In this document: positions 7,562 to 16,050 of the stretch, piece by piece
Layout of the letters: each line of letters opens with the position of its first letter
How positions within the stretch are numbered: the stretch's first letter is position 1
Assembly: GCF_000745855.1 (NCBI RefSeq)
Contig: NZ_JQKD01000025.1
Span: forward strand, 1 to 64,000
Origin: Xenophilus azovorans DSM 13620
GTDB taxonomy: Bacteria; Pseudomonadota; Gammaproteobacteria; Burkholderiales; Burkholderiaceae_C
Direction: 5' to 3'
Length of the DNA: 64,000 bases
The notes under the pieces: generated by a model
What the model was told of the DNA's origin: nothing
What the model saw: the letters and a program-made list of their open reading frames with translations, nothing else
Database searches by the model: none
Translations under genes and position numbers: made by a program

Positions 7562-8550
7562 TGAGCACACCCGTCACGACAACGCGCGACTGGCAGGCGC
7601 CGCTGATGGCCAAGGCGCGCTGGCGCCCGTGGGAGTTCGTCCTGTGGGCCGCCGCCTTCGCGCTGCCGCTGGTCTTCCCCTCGCACTCGCTGATGGTCAA
7701 CGAGATCGCGATCGTGGCGCTGTTCGCCATGTCGCTGGACCTGATCCTCGGCTACACGGGCATCGTCTCGCTGGGTCATGCGGCCTTCTTCGGCTTCGGC
7801 GCCTACGCGGCGGCGCTGTTCGCCAAGCACGTCATGCCCGACCCGACCGTCGGGCTGGTGGTGGCGGTCGCGCTGAGCGCGCTGCTCGGGCTGGTGGCCA
7901 GCGTCACCATCCTGCGCGGCAGCGACCTCACGCGGCTGATGGTCACGCTCGGCACCGCGCTGCTGCTGCTGGAGCTGGCCAACAAGCTCGACTGGCTCAC
8001 CGGCGGTGCCGACGGCCTGCAGGGCGTGGTGATGGGGCCGGTGCTCGGCCTGTTCGAGTTCGACCTGTTCGGCCGCACCGCGGCGTGGTATTCGCTCACG
8101 GTGCTGCTGCTGCTGTTCGTCGTGATGCGCCACATCGTGCACTCGCCCTTCGGCGCGACGCTCAGGGCCATCCACGACAACCGGCTGCGCGCCATGGCGA
8201 TCGGCGTGCCGGTGGCCGCGCGCATGGTGACCATCTACACCGTGGCCGCCGCCATCGCCGGCGCCGCCGGCGCGCTGCTGGCGCAGACCACCGGCTTCGC
8301 CTCGCTGGACGTGCTGGCCTTCGACCGATCGGCCGACGTGCTGCTGATGCTGGTGATCGGCGGCGTGGGCTGGCTCTACGGCGGCGTGGCCGGCGCCATC
8401 GTGTTCAAGCTGCTGCAGGACTGGCTGTCATCGGTGACGCCGCAGTACTGGATGTTCTGGATCGGGCTGATCCTGGTGCTGCTGGTGCTGGTGGGCCGCG
8501 AGCGGCTGCTGCGGCCGTGGACCTGGTTCGGGGGAGGGCGCAAGGCATGA
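7561..8550 (+). CDS. Branched-chain-type ABC transporter permease, LivM family
   Basis: A 329-aa polytopic inner-membrane protein. Diagnostic stretches are MSLDLILGYTGIVSLGHAAFFG, near residues 58-80, the cytoplasmic loop FGATLRAIHDNRLRAMAIG that contacts the ATPase, and VIGGVGWLYGGVAGA. It pairs with the LivH-type permease. The start overlaps the upstream stop, and its own stop overlaps the start of the ATPase gene by four bases (ATGA), so stoichiometric translation is likely. Confidence 0.9.
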   Translation: MSTPVTTTRDWQAPLMAKARWRPWEFVLWAAAFALPLVFPSHSLMVNEIAIVALFAMSLDLILGYTGIVSLGHAAFFGFGAYAAALFAKHVMPDPTVGLVVAVALSALLGLVASVTILRGSDLTRLMVTLGTALLLLELANKLDWLTGGADGLQGVVMGPVLGLFEFDLFGRTAAWYSLTVLLLLFVVMRHIVHSPFGATLRAIHDNRLRAMAIGVPVAARMVTIYTVAAAIAGAAGALLAQTTGFASLDVLAFDRSADVLLMLVIGGVGWLYGGVAGAIVFKLLQDWLSSVTPQYWMFWIGLILVLLVLVGRERLLRPWTWFGGGRKA

Positions 8551-9338
8551 CGTCCGCCACCGTGTCCAACGTGAACGACGCGCCGGTCGTGCTAGAGGCC
8601 CAGGGGCTGGTGATGCGCTTCGGCGGCATCACCGCCACCGACAACGTCTCGCTGCAACTGCGCCGCGGCGCGCGCCATGCATTGATCGGCCCCAACGGCG
8701 CCGGCAAGACCACCCTGGTCAACCTGCTGACGGGCGTGCTCGCGCCCACCGCGGGCCGCATCGCGCTGCTGGGCCAGGACGTGACCCGCCTGGCGCCGCA
8801 CCAGCGCGTGGCGCGCGGGATGGTGCGCACCTTCCAGATCAACCAGCTGTTCGACGCCATGACGCCGCTGGAGACGCTGGCGCTGGTAGTGTCGCAGCAG
8901 CAGGGCCTGACGCGCCGGTGGTGGCGGGCGCTGGGCAGCTCGAAGGCGGTGGCCGAGCGCGCCGGCGCGCTGCTGGAGCAGTTCCACCTGGCCGACGTGG
9001 CGCAGCAGAAGGTGCAGCACCTGGCCTACGGCAAGCGCCGCCTGCTGGAGATCGCCATCGCGCTGGCCTGCGAGCCGCGCGTGCTGCTGCTGGACGAGCC
9101 CGTGGCCGGCGTGCCGCCGGGCGAACGCGAGGAACTGCTGGCCACCGTCGCGGCCCTGCCGGCCGACGTCTCGGTGCTGCTCATCGAACACGACATGGAC
9201 CTGGTCTTCAGCTTCGCCGACCGCATGACGGTGCTGGTCAACGGCGCCCTGCTCACCGAGGGCACGCCCGACGAGATCGCCGCCGATGCGCGCGTGCGCG
9301 AGGTGTACTTGGGGCATGGGGAGGCCGCGCATGGCTGA
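8547..9338 (+). CDS. Branched-chain-type ABC transporter ATP-binding protein, LivG family
   Basis: A 263-aa ATPase. It has Walker A GPNGAGKTT, the LivG-type signature AYGKRRLLEIAIAL in place of LSGGQ, Walker B VLLLDEPVAG and the switch His in LIEHDMDLVF. The segment TFQINQLFDAMTPLE is typical of this subfamily. Walker B is followed by VPPGE, as in the forms linked to amide or urea uptake. It overlaps its neighbours at both ends (4 nt with the permease, 8 nt with the second ATPase). It would form a heterodimer with the LivF product. Confidence 0.9.
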   Translation: MTSATVSNVNDAPVVLEAQGLVMRFGGITATDNVSLQLRRGARHALIGPNGAGKTTLVNLLTGVLAPTAGRIALLGQDVTRLAPHQRVARGMVRTFQINQLFDAMTPLETLALVVSQQQGLTRRWWRALGSSKAVAERAGALLEQFHLADVAQQKVQHLAYGKRRLLEIAIALACEPRVLLLDEPVAGVPPGEREELLATVAALPADVSVLLIEHDMDLVFSFADRMTVLVNGALLTEGTPDEIAADARVREVYLGHGEAAHG

Positions 9339-10035
9339 ACTGCTCGAAGTCGAGAACCTCAGCGCCGGCTACGGCGAGGCGGTGGTGCTCGACGGCATCT
9401 CGCTCGCGCTGGGCGAGGGCCGCACGCTGGCGCTGCTGGGCCGCAACGGCACCGGCAAGACCACCTTCATCGACACCCTGGCCGGCGCCACGCGCCAGCA
9501 CGGCGGCAGCATCCGCCTGGGCGGGCAGCGCATCGACGGACTGGCCTCGCACCTGCGCGCGGCCGCCGGCATCGGTTGGGTGCCGCAGGAGCGCAACATC
9601 TTCAAGTCGCTGACGGTGCACGAGAACCTGACGGCCGTGGCCCGGCCCGGTGCCTGGACGCCGGCGCGCGCCTACGAGATGTTCCCGCGGCTGGCCGAGC
9701 GCAAGGGCAACCTGGGCACGCAGCTCTCGGGCGGCGAGCAGCAGATGCTGGCGGTGGCCCGCGCGCTGGTGGTCAACCCGCGCCTGCTCCTGCTGGACGA
9801 GCCGCTGGAAGGCCTGGCGCCGATCATCGTCGAGGAGTTGCTGCGCGCCATCCGCCGCATCACGCAGGGCGAGGGGCTGGCCGCCATCATCGTGGAACAG
9901 CACCCGCAGGCGATCCTCGCGATCTCCGACGAGGCGGTGGTGCTGGACCATGGCACCATCGTGCATCGCGACGCGGCGGCCACCCTGGCGTCGCAGCCCG
10001 AGGTGCTGGACCGGCTGCTCGGCGTCGCGCGATAG
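9331..10035 (+). CDS. Branched-chain-type ABC transporter ATP-binding protein, LivF family
   Basis: A 234-aa ATPase with Walker A GRNGTGKTT, signature LSGGEQQMLAVARAL, Walker B LLLLDEPLEGLAP and switch His in VEQHPQAI. The short form and the WVPQERNIFKSLTV segment mark LivF. ATG 9331 lies inside the end of the LivG gene; an upstream in-frame codon at 9286 would add residues with no family match. It is the last gene of the uptake operon. Confidence 0.9.
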   Translation: MAELLEVENLSAGYGEAVVLDGISLALGEGRTLALLGRNGTGKTTFIDTLAGATRQHGGSIRLGGQRIDGLASHLRAAAGIGWVPQERNIFKSLTVHENLTAVARPGAWTPARAYEMFPRLAERKGNLGTQLSGGEQQMLAVARALVVNPRLLLLDEPLEGLAPIIVEELLRAIRRITQGEGLAAIIVEQHPQAILAISDEAVVLDHGTIVHRDAAATLASQPEVLDRLLGVAR

Positions 10036-10075
10036 AGCGCCGCGGCCCGCGCGGCGCACGGCAAGGAGTCCCGCC

Positions 10076-10723
10076 ATGTCCCGTGTCCTGGTGCGCAGTT
10101 TCGGTGTCTCGCTCGACGGCTTCGCCGCCGGGCCCGACCAGAGCCTCGAACATCCCCTCGGGGTGCGCGGCGTCGAGCTGATGGATTGGTTCTTCCCGAC
10201 CCGCGTGTGGCAGCGCATGCAGGGGCAGGGCGAGGGCGAGACCGGCGTGGACAACCGCATCGCCGAGCTGGGCTTCGCCGAGGTCGGCGCCTGGATCCTC
10301 GGGCGCAACATGTTCGGCCCGGTGCGCGGCCCCTGGCCCGACGCATCGTGGCGCGGCTGGTGGGGCGAGGAGCCGCCCTACCACGTGCCCGTCTTCGTGC
10401 TCACCCACCATGCCCGCGCGCCGCTGGCGATGCAGGGCGGCACCACCTTCCACTTCGTCACCGGCGGCATCGAGGAGGCGCTGGCCCGCGCGAAGGAGGC
10501 GGCCGGCGGGCGCGACGTGCGCATCGGCGGCGGCACGTCCACCGTGCGGCAGTACCTGCAGGCGGGCCTGATCGACGAACTGCACCTGGCGCTGCGCCCG
10601 GTGCTGATGGGCCGCGGCGAGGCGCTGTTCCAGGGGCTGGACCTGCCGGCGCTCGGCTACGTGTGCGACCGCCAGGAGCCGGGCGAGCGCGCCACGCACG
10701 TCTTCCTGCGGCGCCGCGCCTGA
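10076..10723 (+). CDS. Dihydrofolate reductase family protein (RibD C-terminal-like)
   Basis: A 215-aa protein of the RibD_C/DHFR-like fold: VRSFGVSLDGFAAGPDQS at the start, ILGRNMFGP, VTGGIEEALARAKEAAGGRDVRIGGG (the NADPH-binding loop) and LIDELHLALRPVLMGRGEALF. Such stand-alone proteins are NADPH-dependent reductases of unsettled substrate and are not necessarily DHFR or riboflavin enzymes. AAGGAG at 10063-10068 supports ATG 10076. It is 40 bases after livF and may be read through from that operon. Confidence 0.82.
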   Translation: MSRVLVRSFGVSLDGFAAGPDQSLEHPLGVRGVELMDWFFPTRVWQRMQGQGEGETGVDNRIAELGFAEVGAWILGRNMFGPVRGPWPDASWRGWWGEEPPYHVPVFVLTHHARAPLAMQGGTTFHFVTGGIEEALARAKEAAGGRDVRIGGGTSTVRQYLQAGLIDELHLALRPVLMGRGEALFQGLDLPALGYVCDRQEPGERATHVFLRRRA

Positions 10724-10795
10724 ATGCCGCCGGACAGGCCGGCCTAGGCGATGTGGCCGATGGCGCGCACTGCAGCGCGCCGGCAGACTTCCGGG

Positions 10796-11347
10796 ATGGC
10801 CGAACCCGCACCCCAGCCCTACCAGCTCGCCAGCTTTCCGGCGCTCGACAAGCCCTTCAATACGCCCGGCGAGGCGGCGCGGGCGGCGCTGCAGGCCCTG
10901 CTGATCCACTCCATCGCCACGCGCAACGAGTACGGCGGCATGATCTGCAGGCTGCGCGGCAAGTACTACGTGATGCCCTACGTCGAGGGCGAGCGCAACA
11001 GCGTGAGCGTGGGCCAGGATGCGCCGGACAAGGGCTGCCCCATCGAGGGCGCCGTGCCGGTGGCCTACTACCACACCCATCCCAACGTGGCGGGCGCCGG
11101 CTTCACCATGAAGCCGGACGAGATGTCGCCCGAGGACGAGGCCGTGGCCAGGGGCGCGCGCATCGATGCCTACATGGGCAGCATCAGCGGCCTGTACCTG
11201 AAGTTCAACCACAAGACCGGCAAGACCTATGTGGCCGGCCCGCGGCTGATCAATTCGGAGCCGCCCCCGCCGCCGCCCGCGAAGAAGCCCCAGACCAGGC
11301 AGAAGGGCCTGCCGCCCAAGACCATCAAGGTCGCGCCGCCGCTTTGA
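10796..11347 (+). CDS. Stand-alone DUF4329 domain protein
   Basis: A 183-aa protein without signal peptide. The DUF4329 core runs from about residue 22 to 145: ARAALQALLIHSIATRNEYGG, CRLRGKYYV, and then AYYHTHPN, which resembles the H-x-H-P metal site of JAB/MPN-like peptidases, with E128-D-E-type acidic residues following. The last ~35 residues are Pro/Lys-rich and basic. DUF4329 is often found as the C-terminal piece of Rhs or other polymorphic toxins, but here it stands alone. No immunity-type gene is evident beside it. An alternative ATG at 10751 is possible; neither has a good ribosome site. Confidence 0.7.
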   Translation: MAEPAPQPYQLASFPALDKPFNTPGEAARAALQALLIHSIATRNEYGGMICRLRGKYYVMPYVEGERNSVSVGQDAPDKGCPIEGAVPVAYYHTHPNVAGAGFTMKPDEMSPEDEAVARGARIDAYMGSISGLYLKFNHKTGKTYVAGPRLINSEPPPPPPAKKPQTRQKGLPPKTIKVAPPL

Positions 11348-11369
11348 GCGGGTGCGGGCGCCGGGCGGC

Positions 11370-12320
11370 TCAGCGCTGCCGGCGGCGCACCGGGGCCGCG
11401 GCGGCCGCAGGCGGCGGCGCCGCGCGGCTCGCCGCCTCCAGATGCTCCACCAGCATCCGCGCCGCGGGCGAGAGCGAATCCTCGTCGCGGAAGCAGATGA
11501 CGATGCGCCGGTGCGCCCACGGGTCGGCCAGCGGCACCACGCGCACGCCCACGGTCTGCGCGATCGGCTCCGCCACCTCGCGCGGCACCACCGCGATGCC
11601 CAGTCCCGCGCGCACGCAGCGCAGCGAGGCGTCGAAAGTGGACACCACCGCCCGGTAGTGCAGCGGCCGCCCGGCGATGGCCGCGGCGCGCGCCAGCATG
11701 CTGTGCACCGCGGTGGAGGCGGGCAGGCCCACGTGCTCGCAGGCCAGCGTCTCCTCGAAGCGGCACTCGGCCTGCCGTGCCAGCGGGTGCGCGGGCGGCG
11801 CGATGATGGCGAGCCGGTCGTGGCGGTAGGTCCGCGTCTGCAGCCCCTCCAGGTCGGCCGCGTCCCAGCACACGCCCAGCGTCGCCACGCCCTCGCGGAT
11901 CGAGCGCACCAGGTCGCGGCTCAGCGCCTCCTCGATGTCCACGCGGATCTCGCGGTGCGCCGGCGCCTGCAGGAAGCGCGCGATGTCGTCGGGCAGGAGC
12001 TCCGCGATGGTCGAGACGGTGGCCAGCATGCGCACCAGCCCCTTCACGCCGCGGCCGTAGGCCGCCATGTCGCGCGCCACGCGGTCGGCGCCGGCCAGCA
12101 TGCCGCGCGCGTGCTCCAGCAGGATCTCGCCGGCCGGCGTCGGCACCACGCCGCGGCGGCGCCGCTCGAACAGCGGCGCGCCCACCGTGGCTTCGAGCTG
12201 CGCGAGGCGCTTGCTCACGGCCGAGGCCACGATGTGCTGGCGCTCGGCGGCGCGGGCGATGTTGCGCGTCTCGCAGACGGCGACGAACAGGCGCAGGCTG
12301 GTGAGGTCGAGGTCGCGCAT
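11370..12320 (-). CDS. LysR-family transcriptional regulator
   Basis: A 316-aa protein with an N-terminal HTH (LRLFVAVCETRNIARAAERQH, ASAVSKRLAQLE, APLFERRRRG) and a periplasmic-binding-like effector domain ending in an Ala/Pro/Arg tail. It diverges from an HMG-CoA lyase/CoA-transferase/receptor operon. It is the obvious candidate to control that operon in response to the acid or CoA thioester it handles. The ATG at 12320 is the only sensible start. Confidence 0.88.
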   Translation of the reverse strand: MRDLDLTSLRLFVAVCETRNIARAAERQHIVASAVSKRLAQLEATVGAPLFERRRRGVVPTPAGEILLEHARGMLAGADRVARDMAAYGRGVKGLVRMLATVSTIAELLPDDIARFLQAPAHREIRVDIEEALSRDLVRSIREGVATLGVCWDAADLEGLQTRTYRHDRLAIIAPPAHPLARQAECRFEETLACEHVGLPASTAVHSMLARAAAIAGRPLHYRAVVSTFDASLRCVRAGLGIAVVPREVAEPIAQTVGVRVVPLADPWAHRRIVICFRDEDSLSPAARMLVEHLEAASRAAPPPAAAAAPVRRRQR

Positions 12321-12364
12321 GGCGGGCGTAGCGTTCCGATCGGGTATGTCTGGCGTTCCAGATT

Positions 12365-12378
12365 ATCGCTTTTGTGAT
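12365..12378. promoter_or_regulatory. Candidate LysR operator ahead of the HMG-CoA lyase operon
   Basis: ATCGC-TTTT-GTGAT at 12365-12378 is a near-perfect inverted repeat (four of five arm pairs match) of the ATC...GAT form common in LysR sites. It lies in the 102-bp divergent gap between the LysR gene and the lyase gene. An AAAGGAG ribosome site for the lyase follows at 12408-12414. The assignment is based on position and symmetry only. Confidence 0.4.
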
Positions 12379-12422
12379 GAATCGGGAATGCCTAAAGTCG
12401 CCCCGAAAGGAGACACAGCCCG

Positions 12423-13373
12423 ATGACCCCCACGAAGCTGCCCGCCCGCGCCGTGATCCGCGAGGTCGGCCTGCGCGACGGCCTGCAGAGCATCGCCACC
12501 GTGCTGCCCACCGAGCGCAAGCGCGAGTGGATCCGTGCCGCCCACGCGGCCGGCCAGCGCGAGATCGAGGTCGGCTCCTTCGTGCCGGCGCGCCTCCTGC
12601 CGCAACTGGCCGACACCGCCGAGCTGGTGGCCTATGCGAAGACGCTGCCGCAACTCTTCGTCTCGGTGCTGGTGCCCAACCTGCGCGGCGCCGGGAACGC
12701 CATCGCCGCCGAAGCCGACCTGATAATCGTGCCCCTGTCGGCCAGCCACGCCCACAGCCTGGCCAACCTGCGCCGGACGCCCGACGAGGTGGTGGCCGAG
12801 GTGGCGCGCATCCGCGCCGCGCGCGACGCCGCCGGCAGCCGCACGCTCATCGAGGGCGGCGTCGGCACCGCCTTCGGCTGCACGCTGCAGGGCGAGGTGA
12901 AGCCGGCCGAGGTGCTGCGCCTGATGCAGGCCCTGCTCGACGCCGGCGCCGACCGCGTGAGCCTGGCCGACACCGTGGGCTATGCCGACCCGGCGCAGGT
13001 GCGCCGCCTGTTCGAGCAGGCCGTGCACATCGCCGGCGAGCGCTTCTGGTGCGGCCACTTCCACGATACGCGCGGCCTGGGCCTGGCCAACGTGTACGCC
13101 GCGCTGGAAGTGGGCGTGGCCCGCTTCGACGCCTGCCTGGCCGGCATCGGCGGCTGCCCGCACGCGCCCGGCGCCAGCGGCAACGTCTCCACCGAAGACC
13201 TGGCCTACATGCTCGGCAGCATGGGCATCGCCACCGGGCTGGACATCGGCGCGCTGCTGGCCTTGCGCAAGCGCGTGGCCGGCTGGCTGGCCGGCGAGAC
13301 GCTGCACGGCACGCTGTGGCGCGCCGGCCTGCCCAAGACCTTCGTGCCGCAGCCGCTGCCCGCGGCCGCCTGA
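12423..13373 (+). CDS. Hydroxymethylglutaryl-CoA lyase family protein
   Basis: A 316-aa TIM-barrel lyase. The N-terminal REVGLRDGLQ holds the catalytic Arg/Asp pair. VGSFVPARLLPQLAD, SLADTVGYADP, HFHDTRGLGLANV (metal-binding His pair) and GIGGCPHAPGASGNVSTED (the active-site Cys loop) are all present. The family cleaves HMG-CoA to acetoacetate and acetyl-CoA in leucine degradation, or related 3-hydroxy-3-methyl CoA esters. Next to a CoA transferase and a Bug receptor, and away from leucine-pathway genes, it may act on another C5-C6 dicarboxylate, which is inference. Confidence 0.87.
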   Translation: MTPTKLPARAVIREVGLRDGLQSIATVLPTERKREWIRAAHAAGQREIEVGSFVPARLLPQLADTAELVAYAKTLPQLFVSVLVPNLRGAGNAIAAEADLIIVPLSASHAHSLANLRRTPDEVVAEVARIRAARDAAGSRTLIEGGVGTAFGCTLQGEVKPAEVLRLMQALLDAGADRVSLADTVGYADPAQVRRLFEQAVHIAGERFWCGHFHDTRGLGLANVYAALEVGVARFDACLAGIGGCPHAPGASGNVSTEDLAYMLGSMGIATGLDIGALLALRKRVAGWLAGETLHGTLWRAGLPKTFVPQPLPAAA

Positions 13374-13402
13374 CCCGCTTACTTTTCCCCGACGAGGAGT
13401 CC

Positions 13403-14554
13403 ATGCCTGAAGACACCCCCCTGCCGCTGGCCGGCATCCGCGTGCTCGAGTTCTCGCACATGGTGATGGGTCCGACCTGCGGAATGATCCTGGCCGACCT
13501 GGGCGCCGAGGTCATCAAGGTCGAGCCGCCCGGCGGCGACCGCACCCGCCGGCTGCCCGGCCTGGGCATCGGCTTCTTCCGCAGCTTCAACCGCAACAAG
13601 AAGAGCGTCGTCATCGACATCTCGACCGACGAGGGCGCCGCCACCGCCGCCGGGCTGGCGCGCCAATGCGACGTGGTGGTCGAGAACTTCCGCCCCGGCC
13701 TGATGCGCGAGCGCGGGCTGGACTACGAGACGCTCAGCCGCGGGGCGCCGCACCTGGTCTACGCCTCGCACAAGGGCTTCCTGCCCGGCCCCTACGAGAA
13801 GCGCCTGGCGCTGGACGAGGTGGTGCAGATGATGGGCGGCCTGTCGTACATGACCGGCCCCGAGGGGCGCCCGCTGCGCGCCGGCACCAGCGTCAACGAC
13901 ATCATGGGCGGCATGTTCGGCGCCATCGGCGTGCTGGCCGCGCTGCGCGAGCGCGAGCGCACCGGCCGCGGGCAGGAAGTGCAGAGCGCGCTGTTCGAGA
14001 ACTGCGTGTTCCTCTGCGCGCAGCACATGCAGCAGTTCGCGATGACCGGCGAGGCGCCGCCGCCGATGCCCTCGCGCGTGTCGGCCTGGAGCGTGTACGA
14101 CGTGTTCACCCTCGCGGGCGGCGAGCAGCTCTTCATCGGTGCCGTCAGCGACAAGCAGTTCGCCACCCTGTGCCGCGTGCTGGAGGCGCACGAGCTGGCC
14201 GCCGACCCGCAACTGGCCGACAACGCCAGCCGCGTGGCGGTGCGCCCGCAGCTGCTGCAGCGCCTGGGCGCGATCCTGCAGCACCACCGCGCGGCTGAGC
14301 TGGCGCCGAAGCTGGAAGCCGCCGGCGTGCCTTATGCACCCATCGTGCGGCCCGACCAGCTGCTGGACGACCCGCACCTGCGGCAAAGCGGCGGCCTGGT
14401 GCCGATGCGCAACGAGGAGGGCGGCCAGAGCGATGCGGTGCTGCTGCCGCTGCAGATGGGCGGGCGCCGGCCCGGCGTGCGCCGGCCGCTGCCGCGCGTG
14501 GGCGAGCACACCGAGGAGATCCTCTCGGGGCTGCGATCCGCCGCCCCGGCCTGA
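13403..14554 (+). CDS. CaiB/BaiF family CoA transferase (type III)
   Basis: A 383-aa enzyme of the formyl-CoA transferase class: LAGIRVLEFSHMVMGPTCGMILADLGAEVIKVEPP at the start, FNRNKKSVVIDIS, VVVENFRPG, and a conserved Asp in LALDEVVQMMGGLSYMTG that forms the acyl-aspartyl intermediate. It moves CoA between organic acids. GAGGAG at 13393-13398 precedes ATG 13403. It follows the lyase by 29 bases, so transferase then lyase is a plausible two-step route for an imported acid. Confidence 0.87.
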   Translation: MPEDTPLPLAGIRVLEFSHMVMGPTCGMILADLGAEVIKVEPPGGDRTRRLPGLGIGFFRSFNRNKKSVVIDISTDEGAATAAGLARQCDVVVENFRPGLMRERGLDYETLSRGAPHLVYASHKGFLPGPYEKRLALDEVVQMMGGLSYMTGPEGRPLRAGTSVNDIMGGMFGAIGVLAALRERERTGRGQEVQSALFENCVFLCAQHMQQFAMTGEAPPPMPSRVSAWSVYDVFTLAGGEQLFIGAVSDKQFATLCRVLEAHELAADPQLADNASRVAVRPQLLQRLGAILQHHRAAELAPKLEAAGVPYAPIVRPDQLLDDPHLRQSGGLVPMRNEEGGQSDAVLLPLQMGGRRPGVRRPLPRVGEHTEEILSGLRSAAPA

Positions 14555-14595
14555 GCACCACGCATCACGGAGACAAACCAAGGAGACAACACCCC

Positions 14596-15576
14596 ATGAA
14601 CATCACATCCCCCTTCGCCCTTTCCCGCCGCGACCTGCTGGGCCTGGCCGGCGCGCTGGCGCTGCCGCGCGCGGCCCTGGCCCAGCCCGACAAGCCGATC
14701 CGCATCGTGCTGCCGATCAGCGCCGGTTCGGGCGTGGACGCCATCGCCCGCGCCGCCGCGCCCGCGCTGGGCCAGGCCTTCGGCCAGCCGGTGGTGATCG
14801 AGAACCTGCCCGGCGCCGGCGGCATCACCGGCGCCGCGGTGGTCGCCAAGGCCGCGCCCGACGGGCTGACGCTGGGCATGGTCTCCAACAACCACGTCAT
14901 CAACCCGGCCGTCTACAAGAAGATGCCCTTCGACGCGATCGAGGACTTCACGCCCATCAGCGTGGTCGGCGCCACGCCGCTGGTGCTGCTGGTCAACCCC
15001 AAGGTGCCGGCGAAGAACGTGCCCGAGCTGGTCGCGCTGCTCAAGGGCAAGCCCGACGGCTACAACTACGCTTCCTCGGGCAACGGCACCATCATCCACC
15101 TGGCCGGCGAGATGTTCATGGACGAGGCCGGCGTGAAGGCGCGCCACATCCCCTACAAGGGCACCGGCCCGATGGTCACCGACATGATCGCCGGCCAGGT
15201 CGAGATCGGTGTGGTCGCGCTGCCGGCGGCGCAGCCGCACATGAAGAGCGGCGCGCTGCGCGCCGTCGGCCTGTGCGGCCCGGCGCGCTCGCCGGCGGCG
15301 CCGGACCTGCCGACCATCGCCGAGCAGGGCCTGCCCGGCTACAGCGTCGAGGGCTGGTTCGCCTTCGTCGGCCCGGCGAAGCTGTCCGCCGCCGAGGTCC
15401 GGCGCGCGCACGACGCGATCGCCACCGCCTTCGCCGCGCCCGAGGTGGCGGAGGCGATGCGCAAGCAGGGCAACGTCATCCACCCCGGCACGCCGCAGGA
15501 GGCGGCAGCGTATTTCCGCAGCGAGGCGGCTCGCTACGCCGCGCTGGTAAAGAAAGCCAATGTCGTACTGGAGTAG
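14596..15576 (+). CDS. Bug/TctC-family periplasmic tricarboxylate receptor
   Basis: A 326-aa protein with a Tat-like leader (SRRDLLGLAGALAL, cleavage near ALAQ, residue 30). Typical Bug sequence follows: KPIRIVLPISAGSGVDAIARA, VIENLPGAGGITGA, NYASSGNGTIIHLAGEMF, PYKGTGPMVTDMIAGQVEIG. Bug proteins bind carboxylates in the periplasm; most have no dedicated TctAB membrane partners and may act as sensors or share a transporter. It ends the lyase/CoA-transferase operon and probably binds that pathway's substrate. Confidence 0.88.
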   Translation: MNITSPFALSRRDLLGLAGALALPRAALAQPDKPIRIVLPISAGSGVDAIARAAAPALGQAFGQPVVIENLPGAGGITGAAVVAKAAPDGLTLGMVSNNHVINPAVYKKMPFDAIEDFTPISVVGATPLVLLVNPKVPAKNVPELVALLKGKPDGYNYASSGNGTIIHLAGEMFMDEAGVKARHIPYKGTGPMVTDMIAGQVEIGVVALPAAQPHMKSGALRAVGLCGPARSPAAPDLPTIAEQGLPGYSVEGWFAFVGPAKLSAAEVRRAHDAIATAFAAPEVAEAMRKQGNVIHPGTPQEAAAYFRSEAARYAALVKKANVVLE

Positions 15577-15696
15577 GACCCTCCCGACAGCGCCGGCAGC
15601 CAAAGGCTGACGCGACAGGAGGACGGGGGAGGGACAGACGCGGCGCGCCGGCGTCCCTAGAGTGGTGGTTTGACCCGACCATTGGGAGACCCCGAC

Positions 15697-15981
15697 ATGA
15701 ACCCATCCTTCCCCCGACTCTCCGCCCTGGCCGCCGTCCTCGCGGCAGGCGCCCTGATCACGGCCTGCGGCAAGGGCCCCGACGGCGCTCCCACGCCCGA
15801 CTCGGCCAGCCCGCCGCCCCCGGCGGCTGCACCGGCGCCCGCCATGCCCGATTCGCCGGCCGCGGCCCCGAACCCCAGCGAGCCTTCCGGCGCCGCGCCG
15901 GCAACGCCCGGCACGCCGGCACCGGCGCCCGGCTCGGGCGAAGGCGCACCGGCCTCCACGGACCCGTCGCAGCCCAAGTGA
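15697..15981 (+). CDS. Small Ala/Pro-rich lipoprotein
   Basis: A 94-aa protein. The leader ends with the lipobox ITAC, so C24 would be lipidated, followed by GKGPDG. The mature part is almost entirely Ala, Pro, Gly and Ser, with no recognisable fold. GGGAGACC precedes ATG 15697. A Pro/Ala-rich lipid-anchored chain could be an envelope spacer. It is followed by another Pro/Ala-rich membrane protein, so the two may be related in role. Function unknown. Confidence 0.65.
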   Translation: MNPSFPRLSALAAVLAAGALITACGKGPDGAPTPDSASPPPPAAAPAPAMPDSPAAAPNPSEPSGAAPATPGTPAPAPGSGEGAPASTDPSQPK

Positions 15982-16050
15982 TCCCCCGCGCCGCCCCCGC
16001 GCACGGCGGGGCGGACAGGTGAGGCCGGCCGCATCCCGGCCGGCTGGGTG

